Assembly (NCBI RefSeq): GCF_009660225.1
Contig: NZ_CP045920.1
Coordinates: 744,001-808,000 of the forward strand
Origin: Pseudactinotalea sp. HY158
Lineage (GTDB): Bacteria; Actinomycetota; Actinomycetes; Actinomycetales; Beutenbergiaceae
Direction: 5' to 3'
Length of the DNA stretch: 64,000 nucleotides
The first letter of the stretch is position 1; the number at the start of each line of letters is the position of its first letter. Below, in pieces: positions 9,155 to 17,584 of the stretch. A model generated the notes under the pieces. That model was given only the letters and a program-made list of their open reading frames with translations. It was not told where the DNA came from and did not search any database. Position numbers and translations under genes: made by a program.

Positions 9155-10189
9155 ATGCCTTCTCCCATCGTCGTGTGCCGGCCCGGCCCCGCCCGTCGCC
9201 GTCGGGGGGCAGCCATCGCCGCAAGCCTCGCGGTGCTCACGCTCGCCGCGGCATGCTCCGGTGGCCCCGGGTCCACCGGAATTGCAGGGGTGGACGCCGG
9301 CCCAGGCGCCGGCCCAGGCGAAGACAAGGTCGGGGCGTCCGGGGCCGACGACCGGCCCCTCGTGCTCACCACATTCACGGTGCTCGCCGACATCGCCCGA
9401 AACGTCGCCGGCGACCACCTCCAGGTCGAGTCCCTGACCAAGGTCGGAGCCGAGATCCACGGATACCAGCCCACCCCCTCGGACCTGCAGCGGGCCGAGG
9501 GGGCCGACCTCGTGCTCGACAACGGCCTCGGCCTCGAGGCGTGGTTCGCCCGGTTCATCGGCAGCGGATCGACCGCCCATGTCACGGTCACCGACGGCGT
9601 GGACGTGCTCCCCATCGCCGGCGGGCCCGAGAGCGGTGCCCCGAACCCCCACGCCTGGATGAGCCCGGTGAATGCGGGCGTCTACGTGGACAACATCGCC
9701 GCCGCATTCGCCGAGCTCGACCCGGCCCACGCGGCCGACTACCGGGCCGCCGGGGCCCGCTACCGGCGCGAGGTCGAGGCCGTGGGCACCGGGCTGCTCG
9801 ACCGGCTCGCGGGCCTGCCGTCATCGGCCCGGATGCTCGTCACGTGCGAGGGGGCGTTCTCCTACCTCGCCCGCGACGCCGACCTGACCGAGGGCTACCT
9901 CTGGGCCGTCAACGCCGAGCAGGAGGCCACCCCGCGCACCGTCGCCGGCGTCATCGACGTCGTGCGTGAGCGCGGAGTGCCCGCGGTGTTCTGCGAGTCG
10001 ACGATCTCCCCCCGCACGATGATGCGAGTGGTCGAATCCACCGGTGCCGCCTTCGGCGGGACCCTCTACGTCGACTCCCTCTCCCCACCCGACGGGCCCG
10101 TGCCCACCTACCTGGACCTGCTGCGTCACGACGCCGACGTCATCGCCGGCGCGCTCACGGCCGGCCACGACGACAAGGAGGGGCGATGA
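9155..10189 (+). CDS. Metal (Mn/Zn) ABC transporter substrate-binding lipoprotein
   Basis: 344 aa. Start ATG 9155 is chosen because the lipoprotein signal (basic RRRR, hydrophobic core, lipobox LAAAC) begins there and the -10 box is just upstream. It belongs to the cluster A-I metal-binding proteins (ZnuA/MntC/PsaA). Likely metal ligands are the His of EIHGYQPTPSD, the His of NPHAWMSP, the Glu of the CEGAFSYL segment and the Asp near YVDSL. It lacks the long His-rich loop of many ZnuA proteins, which leans to Mn. It binds extracytoplasmic metal for the ATPase and permease encoded next; its stop overlaps the start of the ATPase. Confidence 0.88.
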   Translation: MPSPIVVCRPGPARRRRGAAIAASLAVLTLAAACSGGPGSTGIAGVDAGPGAGPGEDKVGASGADDRPLVLTTFTVLADIARNVAGDHLQVESLTKVGAEIHGYQPTPSDLQRAEGADLVLDNGLGLEAWFARFIGSGSTAHVTVTDGVDVLPIAGGPESGAPNPHAWMSPVNAGVYVDNIAAAFAELDPAHAADYRAAGARYRREVEAVGTGLLDRLAGLPSSARMLVTCEGAFSYLARDADLTEGYLWAVNAEQEATPRTVAGVIDVVRERGVPAVFCESTISPRTMMRVVESTGAAFGGTLYVDSLSPPDGPVPTYLDLLRHDADVIAGALTAGHDDKEGR

Positions 10190-10926
10190 CCGACCCGGCA
10201 CTCGTCGTCCGTGATCTGACCGTGCACTACGGGCCGGTCCGCGCTCTCGACGCGGTGAGCCTCACCCTGGCCGCGAGCCGCGTGTGCGGGCTCATCGGCA
10301 TGAACGGATCGGGCAAGTCCACGCTCTTCAAGGCGATCCTCGGGCACGTTCCCCTCGACGCCGGCGACGTGTCGATCTTCGGGCGCACGCCGGCGGCCGC
10401 ACGGTCCGCGGGGCTCGTGGGCTACGTGCCGCAGACCGAGGCGGTCGACTGGGACTTCCCGGTCTCCGTGCGCGAGGTGGTGATGATGGGCCGGTACGGA
10501 CGGATGGGCCTGCTGCGCCGCCCCCGCCGCGTCGACCACGAGGCCGTGGCGGAGGCACTCGACCGCGTCGAGCTCACCGACCTGGCCCACCGCCAGATCG
10601 GCCGGCTCTCGGGGGGACAGCGCAAGCGGGCCTTCGTCGCCCGCGGGATCGCCCAGGGGGCCCACCTCATGCTGCTCGACGAACCCTTCGGCGGGGTGGA
10701 CAAGCGCTCGGAGGCCATGCTCGTGGGGCAGCTGCGCCGACTCGCGGCGGGCGGCGTCACGGTGCTCGTCTCCACCCACGACCTCGCGGGCCTGCACGAC
10801 CTGGCCGACGAGGCGATCCTGCTCCTGCGCACCGTGCTCGCCCACGGGCCGACCGCGAGCGTGCTCACGCCCGCCCGCCTCGCGGGCGCCTTCGGTCTCG
10901 ACGTGCTCGGGGGTGCCCGTGACTGA
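10186..10926 (+). CDS. Metal (Mn/Zn) ABC transporter ATP-binding protein
   Basis: 246 aa, ATG overlapping the preceding stop by 4 nt. ABC ATPase with Walker A GMNGSGKST, signature LSGGQRKR and Walker B LMLLDEPFGGVDK. The sequence YVPQTEAVDWDFP with its W-D pair is typical of MntB/ZnuC-like ATPases of the Mn/Zn/Fe chelate family. It energises the downstream ABC-3 permease. Confidence 0.88.
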   Translation: MTDPALVVRDLTVHYGPVRALDAVSLTLAASRVCGLIGMNGSGKSTLFKAILGHVPLDAGDVSIFGRTPAAARSAGLVGYVPQTEAVDWDFPVSVREVVMMGRYGRMGLLRRPRRVDHEAVAEALDRVELTDLAHRQIGRLSGGQRKRAFVARGIAQGAHLMLLDEPFGGVDKRSEAMLVGQLRRLAAGGVTVLVSTHDLAGLHDLADEAILLLRTVLAHGPTASVLTPARLAGAFGLDVLGGARD

Positions 10927-11791
10927 CCTGCTCGCCCTCCTGACCGCCCCGTTCGCCTACGAGTTCATGGTGCGGGCGCTGCTCATCACCCTCGCCGCCT
11001 CCGGGGTGTGCGCGCTGCTCAGCTGCTGGCTCGTGCTCATCGGCTGGTCGCTCATGGGGGAGGCGGTCTCCCACGCCGTGCTGCCCGGGGTCGTGCTCGC
11101 CTACCTCGTCGGGGTGCCGTTCGCGATCGGGGCGGTCGTCTTCGGCGGGCTCGCCGTGGTCCTCATCGGCACCGTCCGCCGGACCACCCGGCTCAAGGAG
11201 GACGCCGCCATCGGGATCGTGTTCACCACGCTCTTCGCGGGCGGGCTCGTGCTCGTCTCGGTCACCCCGAGCGAGGTGGACCTGTTCCACATCATCTTCG
11301 GGAACCTGCTCGGGGTCTCCCGCGCCGACCTCGCCCAGGTGCTCATCCTCGGGGCGATCGTGGTGATCGTGCTGCTGGCCCTGCGGCGCGACCTGACCCT
11401 CGTGGCCTTCGACTCGACCCACGCGCACGCGATCGGGCTGAGTCCGCGGCTGCTCAACGCCGTGCTGCTCGGGCTGCTCGCGCTCACCGCCGTCGTGGCG
11501 CTGCAGGCGGTCGGGGTGGTGCTCGTGGTCGCGATGCTCATCACGCCGGGGGCGACCGCCTACCTGCTGACCGACTCGTTCTCCCGGATGCTGCTCATCG
11601 CGCCGGGCATCTCGATGCTGTGCGGGCTCGCGGGGATCTATGCGAGCTACTACCTCGACACCTCCTCGGGGGCGATGGTCGTGCTCGCCCAGGGGCTCGC
11701 CTTCGGGGCGGTCTACCTGCTCAGCCCCTCGCACGGGGTGATCATGCGGCGCCTGGCCGCGCGCCGTCGTCGTCGCGCCCTGGCCGGGTGA
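10913..11791 (+). CDS. Metal (Mn/Zn) ABC transporter permease (ABC-3 family)
   Basis: 292 aa from GTG 10913; GTG 10919 in the same frame is an alternative start. Both overlap the end of the ATPase gene. Strongly hydrophobic with about eight or nine membrane helices. The family region GWSLMGEAVSHAVLPGV and the C-terminal half (VVLVVAMLITPGATAYLL) match MntC/ZnuB permeases. The gene ends 8 bp from the convergent regulator gene. Confidence 0.88.
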   Translation: MPVTDLLALLTAPFAYEFMVRALLITLAASGVCALLSCWLVLIGWSLMGEAVSHAVLPGVVLAYLVGVPFAIGAVVFGGLAVVLIGTVRRTTRLKEDAAIGIVFTTLFAGGLVLVSVTPSEVDLFHIIFGNLLGVSRADLAQVLILGAIVVIVLLALRRDLTLVAFDSTHAHAIGLSPRLLNAVLLGLLALTAVVALQAVGVVLVVAMLITPGATAYLLTDSFSRMLLIAPGISMLCGLAGIYASYYLDTSSGAMVVLAQGLAFGAVYLLSPSHGVIMRRLAARRRRRALAG

Positions 11792-11799
11792 GCGCCGGC

Positions 11800-12477
11800 T
11801 CAGTGGCCGGTGAGCGCGACCCACAGCGCCGTGGTGGCGCTCGCCCCCAGGTTCACCGGCTCCCGGCCCGCGACGGAGACGGTCACGGCGTCGGAGTAGG
11901 GCGGTCCCGGGGTCAGGCCGAGGCTCGAGCCGACCCCGATGCCGGCGTCGGCGCAGAATGCGAGCAGCGCCGGGTCCTCGTCGGAGATCCGCTCGAGGGT
12001 GACCGTGGCGGGCGCCGGCACCGTGCTCAGCTGGACGGCGTCCGGCGGGTGGATCACGCCGGCGGCGGTGGGAATCGGGTCGCCGTGGGGGTCGCGGGCC
12101 GGATGGCCCAGGAGCGCATCGATCCGCTCGACGAGGGCGTCGGAGACGGCGTGTTCGAGCGCGTCGGCCTCGTCGTGGACCTCGTGCCACCGATAGTGCA
12201 GGATCTCGACGAGGAAGGTCTCGATGAGCCGGTGGCGCCGCACCATCGTCAGGGCATGGCGCCGTCCCAGGGCGGTGAGGGCGACGGCGCCGTAGGGCGT
12301 GTGGGTGACGAACCCCTGGGAGGCGAGCCTGCGCACGGCGTCCGAGACGCTCGACATCCGCAGCCCGGCCTTCTGGGCGATGTCGGTGGGGGTGACCGGG
12401 GCGTGGGACCACTCCTGCAGCCCCCAGATGATCTTGAGGTAGTTCTGGGTGCTCGGCGTCAACTCCGAAACGGACAT
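11800..12477 (-). CDS. mntR: DtxR-family metalloregulator, MntR-like
   Basis: 225 aa. N-terminal winged helix (about 1-70; STQNYLKIIWGLQEW and the recognition helix SSVSDAVRRLASQG), metal-binding/dimerisation domain (about 75-140), then an SH3-like FeoA domain. The metal region reads RRHRLIETFL ... VHDEADALEH. The position that is Cys102 in DtxR/IdeR is Asp here, which fits a Mn-responsive rather than Fe-responsive member. The protein should repress the convergent Mn/Zn importer when metal is plentiful. The -10 box TAGGCT lies 6 nt before the start codon, so the message is likely leaderless. Confidence 0.85.
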   Translation of the reverse strand: MSVSELTPSTQNYLKIIWGLQEWSHAPVTPTDIAQKAGLRMSSVSDAVRRLASQGFVTHTPYGAVALTALGRRHALTMVRRHRLIETFLVEILHYRWHEVHDEADALEHAVSDALVERIDALLGHPARDPHGDPIPTAAGVIHPPDAVQLSTVPAPATVTLERISDEDPALLAFCADAGIGVGSSLGLTPGPPYSDAVTVSVAGREPVNLGASATTALWVALTGH

Positions 12478-12483
12478 GCGCCG

Positions 12484-12489
12484 AGCCTA
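12484..12489 (-). promoter_or_regulatory. -10 box of the MntR-like gene
   Basis: TAGGCT on the minus strand, 6 nt from the ATG at 12477. No clear -35 was seen. Spacing predicts a leaderless mRNA. Confidence 0.45.
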
Positions 12490-12514
12490 CCCAGGGCCGC
12501 GACCGCGGCGGATC

Positions 12515-13705
12515 CTACGTCAGGCCGGTGGTCGCCGCCTGGATGAGCAGGCTCGTGGCGGTGACGCTCAGCCACAGCACGAATCCGAGCAGCAGCGGGG
12601 CCGGGCCGGTGCGCCGCAGCCCGGCCACGTCGGTGGACAGACCGATCGCCGTGAGCGCCATCGTGATGAGGAAGACCGAGGCCGTGATGAGGACGTCCGC
12701 GGCCGTGGGCGGCAGGGGGTGGATCGAGTTGACCGTGGCCAGCACGAGGAAGCCGATGAGGAACCACGGCACGAGGGTGAACAGCCCCGGGCGGCGCGGG
12801 GCGGGCACGGCAGTGTTGTCGGCGTGGCCGGCAGGGCCGGCGGTGTTGTCGGCTGTGCTGTCGGCAGGGGAGATGCGGGCGGACCGGCGCGCCTGCAGAT
12901 AGGCGAGCCCGAGCACGATCGGGATGATCATGAGCGTGCGGGTCAGCTTGACCACGACCGCCACGTCGGTGGCCTCCCGGCCGTAGGTGGCGGCCGCCGC
13001 GACGACCGAGGAGGTGTCGTTCACCGCCGTCCCGGCGAAGACCCCGAAGGCCTCCTGGCTCATCCCGAGGGCGTGCCCCACCCACGGGAAGAGGAGGACG
13101 GCGAGGATGTTGAACAGGAAGATCGTGCTCAGGGCGTAGGCGACCTTGCCGGCGGCGGGCTTGACCACGGGGGTGACCGCGGCGATGGCCGACGCGCCGC
13201 AGATCGCCGTGCCGACTCCCACGAGCGTCGTCAGATCCCGGTCGATGCGCAGGAGCCGCCCGACGCCCCAGGCGACGCTCAGGCACACGGTCAGGGTGCC
13301 GAGCATGACCGGCAGGGAGTGCCAGCCGGAGCGCAGCACCTGCGGGATGGACACCTGGGCGCCGAGGAGCACGACGGCGGCCTGAAGCACCCGCCCGCCC
13401 GCGAACTTCACCCCGGCGGCCAGTCGCGGCGCCCGCCGCACCGGCCGAAGGAGCGAGGCGGTGACGACCCCGAGGAGCACCCCGCTCACCGGCCCGCCGA
13501 CCACGGGGAATGCGCGGCCGATGAGCATCGCCACGACCGCGATCGGCACGACGAGCGCGAGTCCCGGAAGCAGCCGGGTCCAGCGCGCCCGGGAGGTCTG
13601 GGGGGTCTGGGCGGGTTGCGAAGGCCGGGTGGGCTGCGGGGCGGGATCGCCGGCCGTCGTCGCGGGGGCCGCGACGGGGGTCGAGGGGTGCTCGGAATGG
13701 GGCAT
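12515..13705 (-). CDS. YeiH-family putative anion/sulfate-type exporter (UPF0324)
   Basis: 396 aa from ATG 13705; longer in-frame starts reach into the divergent promoter region and lack family similarity. After a Pro/Ala-rich cytoplasmic tail the protein is almost entirely hydrophobic helices, with the family segments VVLLGAQVSIPQVLRSG, TAICGASAIAAVTPVVK and GTAVNDTSSVVAAA. YeiH-type proteins are membrane proteins whose substrate is still debated (sulfite/sulfate-type anions proposed). Divergence from a LysR gene repeats the yeiH/yeiE arrangement of enterobacteria. Confidence 0.85.
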   Translation of the reverse strand: MPHSEHPSTPVAAPATTAGDPAPQPTRPSQPAQTPQTSRARWTRLLPGLALVVPIAVVAMLIGRAFPVVGGPVSGVLLGVVTASLLRPVRRAPRLAAGVKFAGGRVLQAAVVLLGAQVSIPQVLRSGWHSLPVMLGTLTVCLSVAWGVGRLLRIDRDLTTLVGVGTAICGASAIAAVTPVVKPAAGKVAYALSTIFLFNILAVLLFPWVGHALGMSQEAFGVFAGTAVNDTSSVVAAAATYGREATDVAVVVKLTRTLMIIPIVLGLAYLQARRSARISPADSTADNTAGPAGHADNTAVPAPRRPGLFTLVPWFLIGFLVLATVNSIHPLPPTAADVLITASVFLITMALTAIGLSTDVAGLRRTGPAPLLLGFVLWLSVTATSLLIQAATTGLT

Positions 13706-13739
13706 GGATCCACCGTGGCACAGGGGCCGGGGTCGCCGG

Positions 13740-13770
13740 TACCCACAGAGTACAGGGATACCCATAGGAT
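13740..13770 (+). promoter_or_regulatory. LysR gene promoter and direct-repeat elements in the yeiH-lysR divergent region
   Basis: TAGGAT (13765-13770) lies 6 nt before the ATG of the LysR gene, so the transcript is probably leaderless. Two copies of TACCCA(C/T)AG, at 13740-13748 and 13759-13767, are 19 bp apart, about two helical turns. They are candidate contacts for the LysR protein itself. Confidence 0.45.
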
Positions 13771-13776
13771 ATTGCT

Positions 13777-14660
13777 ATGGCAGGTGTGGATCTGGAGGAG
13801 CTGCGGCTGCTCGTCGCGGTGGCCGATCACGGCTCGATCTCGGCGGCGGCCCGGTTGCGGCGGATCAGCCAACCGAGCGCGTCGGCGCGGATGCGTCGGC
13901 TCGAGCACTCCCTCGGCCTCGAACTGCTCGACCGGCGCAGCCGGGGGGCGGAACTGACCGACCACGGCCGGGCGGTCACGAGCTGGGCGCGCTCCGTTCT
14001 CGCCGCGGCCGACGCCCTCCTCACCGGCGCGGAGGCGCTGCGCACCGACCGGCCCGTGCGGGTCGCGGCCTCCCAGACGATCGCGGAGTTCCTCGTTCCC
14101 GCCTGGTTGGCCCAGGCGCGGGAGCGCTCGGGGGAGCCCGTGCACCTGCGGGTGGCCAACTCGGCGGCGGTCGTGGCCGCCGTGCGCGACCGCAGCGCCG
14201 ACCTCGGCTTCATCGAGGGGCCGCGGGCGCCCTCCGACCTCACGTGGACCACGGTCCGCACCGACCGGCTCGTGCTCGTCGTCGCCCCCGGGCACCGGCT
14301 CGCGCGGGTCCGTTCCCCGCTGTCGGCCGAGCAGGTGGCCGCCCTGGCTCTCGCCTCCCGGGAGGAGGGATCGGGCACCCGCGAGACCCTGGCGCGGCGC
14401 GCCGGGCCGGCGTGTCGGCGGTGTCCGGCCCGGCGGTGACGGTCGACTCGAACGCCGCGGTCAAGGTGGTCGTGGCCGCCGGCGCCGTGCCGGCGATGCT
14501 CAGCGAGCTGGCCGTCGCGGCGGAACTGCAGGACGGCCGGCTCGTCGAGGTGCCCACCGCCGGGCTGGACACGCGCCGGCGGCTGCGGGCCGTCTGGCGC
14601 CGGGGCACGACCCCGCGGGCCGGGGGAGCGGCGCTGCTCGCCATCGCCACGGGCCGGTAG
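13777..14660 (+). pseudogene. LysR-family regulator (YeiE/CysL-like) with a -1 frameshift
   Basis: The N-terminal part, 13777-14400, encodes a normal LysR HTH (LEELRLLVAVADHGSISAAA) and most of the effector domain. It then ends out of frame at 14439. The missing C-terminal part continues in another frame from about 14400 to 14660 (RAGVSAVSGPAVTVDSNAAV ... LLAIATGR). Joining the frames, which means restoring one lost base within the G/C-rich stretch around 14396-14404, gives about 294 aa, the normal family length. Either the regulator is inactivated in this strain or the base was lost in sequencing. It is divergent from the YeiH-family gene and would be its regulator. The truncated 220-aa product lacks the end of the ligand domain. 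Confidence 0.8.
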
Positions 14661-14697
14661 GAGAGGCCGGACGCGCCCGCGCGGGCGCCGCGGTGGT

Positions 14698-14703
14698 TAG
14701 GGT
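14698..14703 (+). promoter_or_regulatory. -10 box of the aldo/keto reductase gene
   Basis: TAGGGT, 6 nt before the GTG start at 14710; predicts leaderless initiation. Confidence 0.4.
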
Positions 14704-14709
14704 GTCGGA

Positions 14710-15573
14710 GTGACTATCCAACCAAGCAACGTGCCCCTTGTCTCACTCAACGACGGCACCGCGATCCCGCAGCTCGGCTTCGGGGTGTGGCAGGTGCCCG
14801 ACGACCAGGCCCAGGTCGCCGTGGAGGAGGCGCTGCGGGTCGGCTACCGCCACATCGACACCGCGGCCGCCTACGCCAACGAATCCGGCGTCGGCCGGGC
14901 GTTGGCGACCTCCGGCCTCGCCCGCGACGACGTCTACATCACGACCAAGCTGTGGAACGCCGACCAGGGCTATCACAGCGCCCTCGACGCCTACGAGGCC
15001 TCGCTCGACAAGCTCGGCATCGAGACCGTCGACCTCTACCTCATCCACTGGGCGGCGCCCTCGTTCGACCTCTACTCCGACAGCTGGAAGGCCCTCGCCA
15101 AGCTGCGCGAGGAGGGGCGCGTGCGCTCGATCGGGGTGTCGAACTTCGAGGCCGATCACCTCCAGCGCATCATCGTGGAGACGGGCGTCACGCCGGTCAT
15201 CAATCAGATCGAGGTCCACCCCTACCTCCAGCAGGAGACGATGCGTGCCACGAACTCCTCCCACGGCATCGCCACCGAGGCGTGGTCGCCGCTGGGCAGC
15301 GGTCACGGGCTGCTCGAGGATCCGGCGCTCGTGCGGATCGCCGAGACCCACGACGCCACCCCGGCCCAGGTCGTGCTCGCCTGGCATCTCGCGATCGGGA
15401 ACGTCGTCATCCCCAAGTCCGTCACGCCCTCGCGCATCGCCGAGAACTTCGCCGCGACCGGCCTCGAACTCGAGCCCGAGGACGTCGACGTGATCACCGA
15501 GCTCGACCGGAACGAGCGCTACGGCGCCCACCCGGCCGAGGCCGCCTTCGGCAAGCCCGCGCACCTGGCCTGA
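14710..15573 (+). CDS. Aldo/keto reductase (2,5-diketo-D-gluconate reductase-like)
   Basis: 287 aa, GTG start with a -10 box 6 nt upstream and no SD. It is a single TIM-barrel AKR of the AKR5 type. The catalytic tetrad is visible as Asp and Tyr in DTAAAYANE, Lys in TTKLWNAD and His in LIHWAAP. The NADPH-binding segment near the C-terminus reads VIPKSVTPSRIAEN. It reduces carbonyl substrates with NADPH in the cytosol; the natural substrate cannot be told. A strong bidirectional hairpin follows. Confidence 0.92.
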   Translation: MTIQPSNVPLVSLNDGTAIPQLGFGVWQVPDDQAQVAVEEALRVGYRHIDTAAAYANESGVGRALATSGLARDDVYITTKLWNADQGYHSALDAYEASLDKLGIETVDLYLIHWAAPSFDLYSDSWKALAKLREEGRVRSIGVSNFEADHLQRIIVETGVTPVINQIEVHPYLQQETMRATNSSHGIATEAWSPLGSGHGLLEDPALVRIAETHDATPAQVVLAWHLAIGNVVIPKSVTPSRIAENFAATGLELEPEDVDVITELDRNERYGAHPAEAAFGKPAHLA

Positions 15574-15641
15574 CCGGCCGGCGCCGGCCAGGCCGGCGCC
15601 CGGCCTTCGGGAGACCCCGCCGAGCTCGGTAGACCCCGCCG

Positions 15642-15680
15642 AGGAGGCCCCGCCGACCCATGCGGTCGGCGGGGCCTCCT
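15642..15680. terminator. Bidirectional terminator between the AKR and pmt genes
   Basis: A perfect 17-bp stem (aggaggccccgccgacc and its complement, 15642-15658 with 15664-15680) with a 5-nt loop lies between convergent genes. No T-run. Confidence 0.8.
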
Positions 15681-15703
15681 ACGCGGGGCGGCCGGGCGTC
15701 GTC

Positions 15704-17506
15704 CTAGATCCAACTGGGTAGGAACATGTGCATGTTCCAGTACCAGTACGGAATCCACTCATTGGTCCAGATCGGCCAGAAGAACGCGCCGGCGGCGAGG
15801 GCCGCCACGACCACGAACGCGGCGATCCATATCCCCGGTCGTCGCTCGCGCAGCGGGATGCGTCTGCTCGAGATGAGCGTGGCGAGCGCGAACGTGAGCG
15901 CGAGCGCCACGTACGGAACGAACGCCACGGTGTAGAACGTGAAGATCGTGCGCTTCATGTACAGCAGCCACGGCACGTAGCCGGCGAGGTAGCCCGCGAG
16001 GATCGCCCACGCGCGCCAGTCACGGCGCCGCAGCGCCGCCCAGATCACCACGAGCAGCGCGAGTACCCCGCCCCACCACACGACCGGGTTCCCGACCGCG
16101 AGGATCGCCGAGGCGCACCGGTGTGAGCCGCAGATGAGCTCGGCACCCTGGTCCGCCCCGAGGTCGCGCCACGCGAACGAGGTGGGCCGGTACTGGATGA
16201 GCCAGCCGAGCGGATTCGACATGTACGTGTGCTCGCTCGTGAGCCCGTTGTGGAACGACCACATCCGCAGGTGGTACTCCCACCACGAGTTGAGCCAGTC
16301 GGGCATCCACGCGCGCTGCGGCAGCTCGGCCACGGCGTTGACGTCGCGGGCCCAGTGGCGCAGATACGAGTTCGGGCTGAGCCACCACGGCAGCCACGTG
16401 AGCACGTAGGTGAGCGCCGCCGTCGGCACGAGCGCGCAGAACGCCGACACGCCGTCGCGCACCGCCCCGCCGCCGATCCAGAACCGCACGCCGATCGAGC
16501 GGCGCGCGCTGATCGTCCACGCCACGACGAGCAGGCCGAAGACGGCCACGAAGTAGATCCCCGACCACTTCACCCCGCTCGCCAGGCCGAGGCAGATCCC
16601 GGCCACGACGAGCCACCAGCGCATCCCCACCCGCGGACCCCACGGATCCGAGTAGCGGCCGTCGCCGCCCGCGCGGGTGAGGTCGCGGGAGGCCACGAGG
16701 GCGAGCCGGCGGCGGTACTGCTCGCGGTCGAGCAGGATGGCGCCGAACCCGCACAGCGCCCAGAACGAGAGGAAGATGTCGAGGATCGAGATCCGGCTCA
16801 TGACCAGGTGGATCCCGTCGACGGCCAGGAAGAGCCCCGCGACGGCCCCGAGCGCGGTCGACCCGAAGAGCCGTCGCCCGATCCGCACGAGCAGCAGCAC
16901 CGACAGGATTCCCGTGATCGCGGCGCTGATCCGCCAGCCCACCGGGTCGTTCGTGGCGAAGAAGCGCATGCCGAGCGCGATCATCCACTTGCCCACGGAC
17001 GGGTGCACCACGTAGTCCGCGTCGGTGCCCAGATCGGAGTAGTCGCCGGCCGCGAAGTCGAGGTTCGGGTCCTCGCCCCAGCGGCCCTCGTAGCCGAGGG
17101 TGAGTAGCGAGTACGCCTGCTTGACGTAATAGGTCTCGTCGAAGACCAGCCGCGCTGGCCGGCCGAGCTCGACGAGGCGCAGCACGGCCGCGAAGGCGGT
17201 GACCACGGCGGTGATCACCCACGAGGCCCACGCATTCTCGTGGATCGGGGAGAGCAGCCGGTCGCGCAGCGTGCCGTGCACGTGCTCCCGGGTGGTCACC
17301 TCGGGCGGCGCGGGCGCCCGGAGCCGGGCGGTGGCTCGCGCCCAGGCGTGGGGACGACGCGGCGCGCCCTCCGGTTCGGCCTCGGGTTCGGCCTCGGGTT
17401 CGGCGAGGGGCACCGCCGAGTCGCCGCCCGCGGGCGGGACCGCGGAATCGGTGGCATGACGTGGGCCCGGGCCGGGCGCCGTCGCGTCGTCCTCGTGCTG
17501 GCTCAC
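15704..17506 (-). CDS. pmt: Dolichyl/polyprenyl-phosphate-mannose-protein mannosyltransferase (PMT family)
   Basis: 600 aa, GTG start at 17506 with -10 TAGAAT 6 nt upstream. The first 100 residues are a hydrophilic Pro/Glu/Ala-rich cytoplasmic tail, followed by many membrane helices. The GT39 motif FDETYYVKQAYSLL supplies the catalytic acidic pair in the first external loop. The C-terminal PMT_C region (DWRAWAILAGYLAGYVPW ... FLPSWI) is present. The family transfers mannose from a polyprenyl-phosphate carrier to Ser/Thr of secreted proteins. Divergent pairing with rsmI is conserved in actinobacteria (as at Rv1002c/Rv1003 of M. tuberculosis). Likely targets include the Thr/Ser/Pro-rich surface proteins and lipoproteins seen in this window. 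Confidence 0.93.
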   Translation of the reverse strand: MSQHEDDATAPGPGPRHATDSAVPPAGGDSAVPLAEPEAEPEAEPEGAPRRPHAWARATARLRAPAPPEVTTREHVHGTLRDRLLSPIHENAWASWVITAVVTAFAAVLRLVELGRPARLVFDETYYVKQAYSLLTLGYEGRWGEDPNLDFAAGDYSDLGTDADYVVHPSVGKWMIALGMRFFATNDPVGWRISAAITGILSVLLLVRIGRRLFGSTALGAVAGLFLAVDGIHLVMSRISILDIFLSFWALCGFGAILLDREQYRRRLALVASRDLTRAGGDGRYSDPWGPRVGMRWWLVVAGICLGLASGVKWSGIYFVAVFGLLVVAWTISARRSIGVRFWIGGGAVRDGVSAFCALVPTAALTYVLTWLPWWLSPNSYLRHWARDVNAVAELPQRAWMPDWLNSWWEYHLRMWSFHNGLTSEHTYMSNPLGWLIQYRPTSFAWRDLGADQGAELICGSHRCASAILAVGNPVVWWGGVLALLVVIWAALRRRDWRAWAILAGYLAGYVPWLLYMKRTIFTFYTVAFVPYVALALTFALATLISSRRIPLRERRPGIWIAAFVVVAALAAGAFFWPIWTNEWIPYWYWNMHMFLPSWI

Positions 17507-17512
17507 GGCCCG

Positions 17513-17518
17513 ATTCTA
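17513..17518 (-). promoter_or_regulatory. -10 box of pmt
   Basis: TAGAAT on the minus strand, 6 nt before the GTG at 17506; leaderless spacing. No clear -35. Confidence 0.5.
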
Positions 17519-17572
17519 GGCACCGGCGGGTGGTGTCGATGGCCAGTCGCCGGCGCGGGCCGGCGGGGCTGA

Positions 17573-17578
17573 CAGACT
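17573..17578 (+). promoter_or_regulatory. -10 box of rsmI
   Basis: CAGACT, 6 nt before the GTG at 17585. With the pmt box it makes a compact divergent pair of leaderless promoters in 78 bp. Confidence 0.4.
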
Positions 17579-17584
17579 GGGCGG

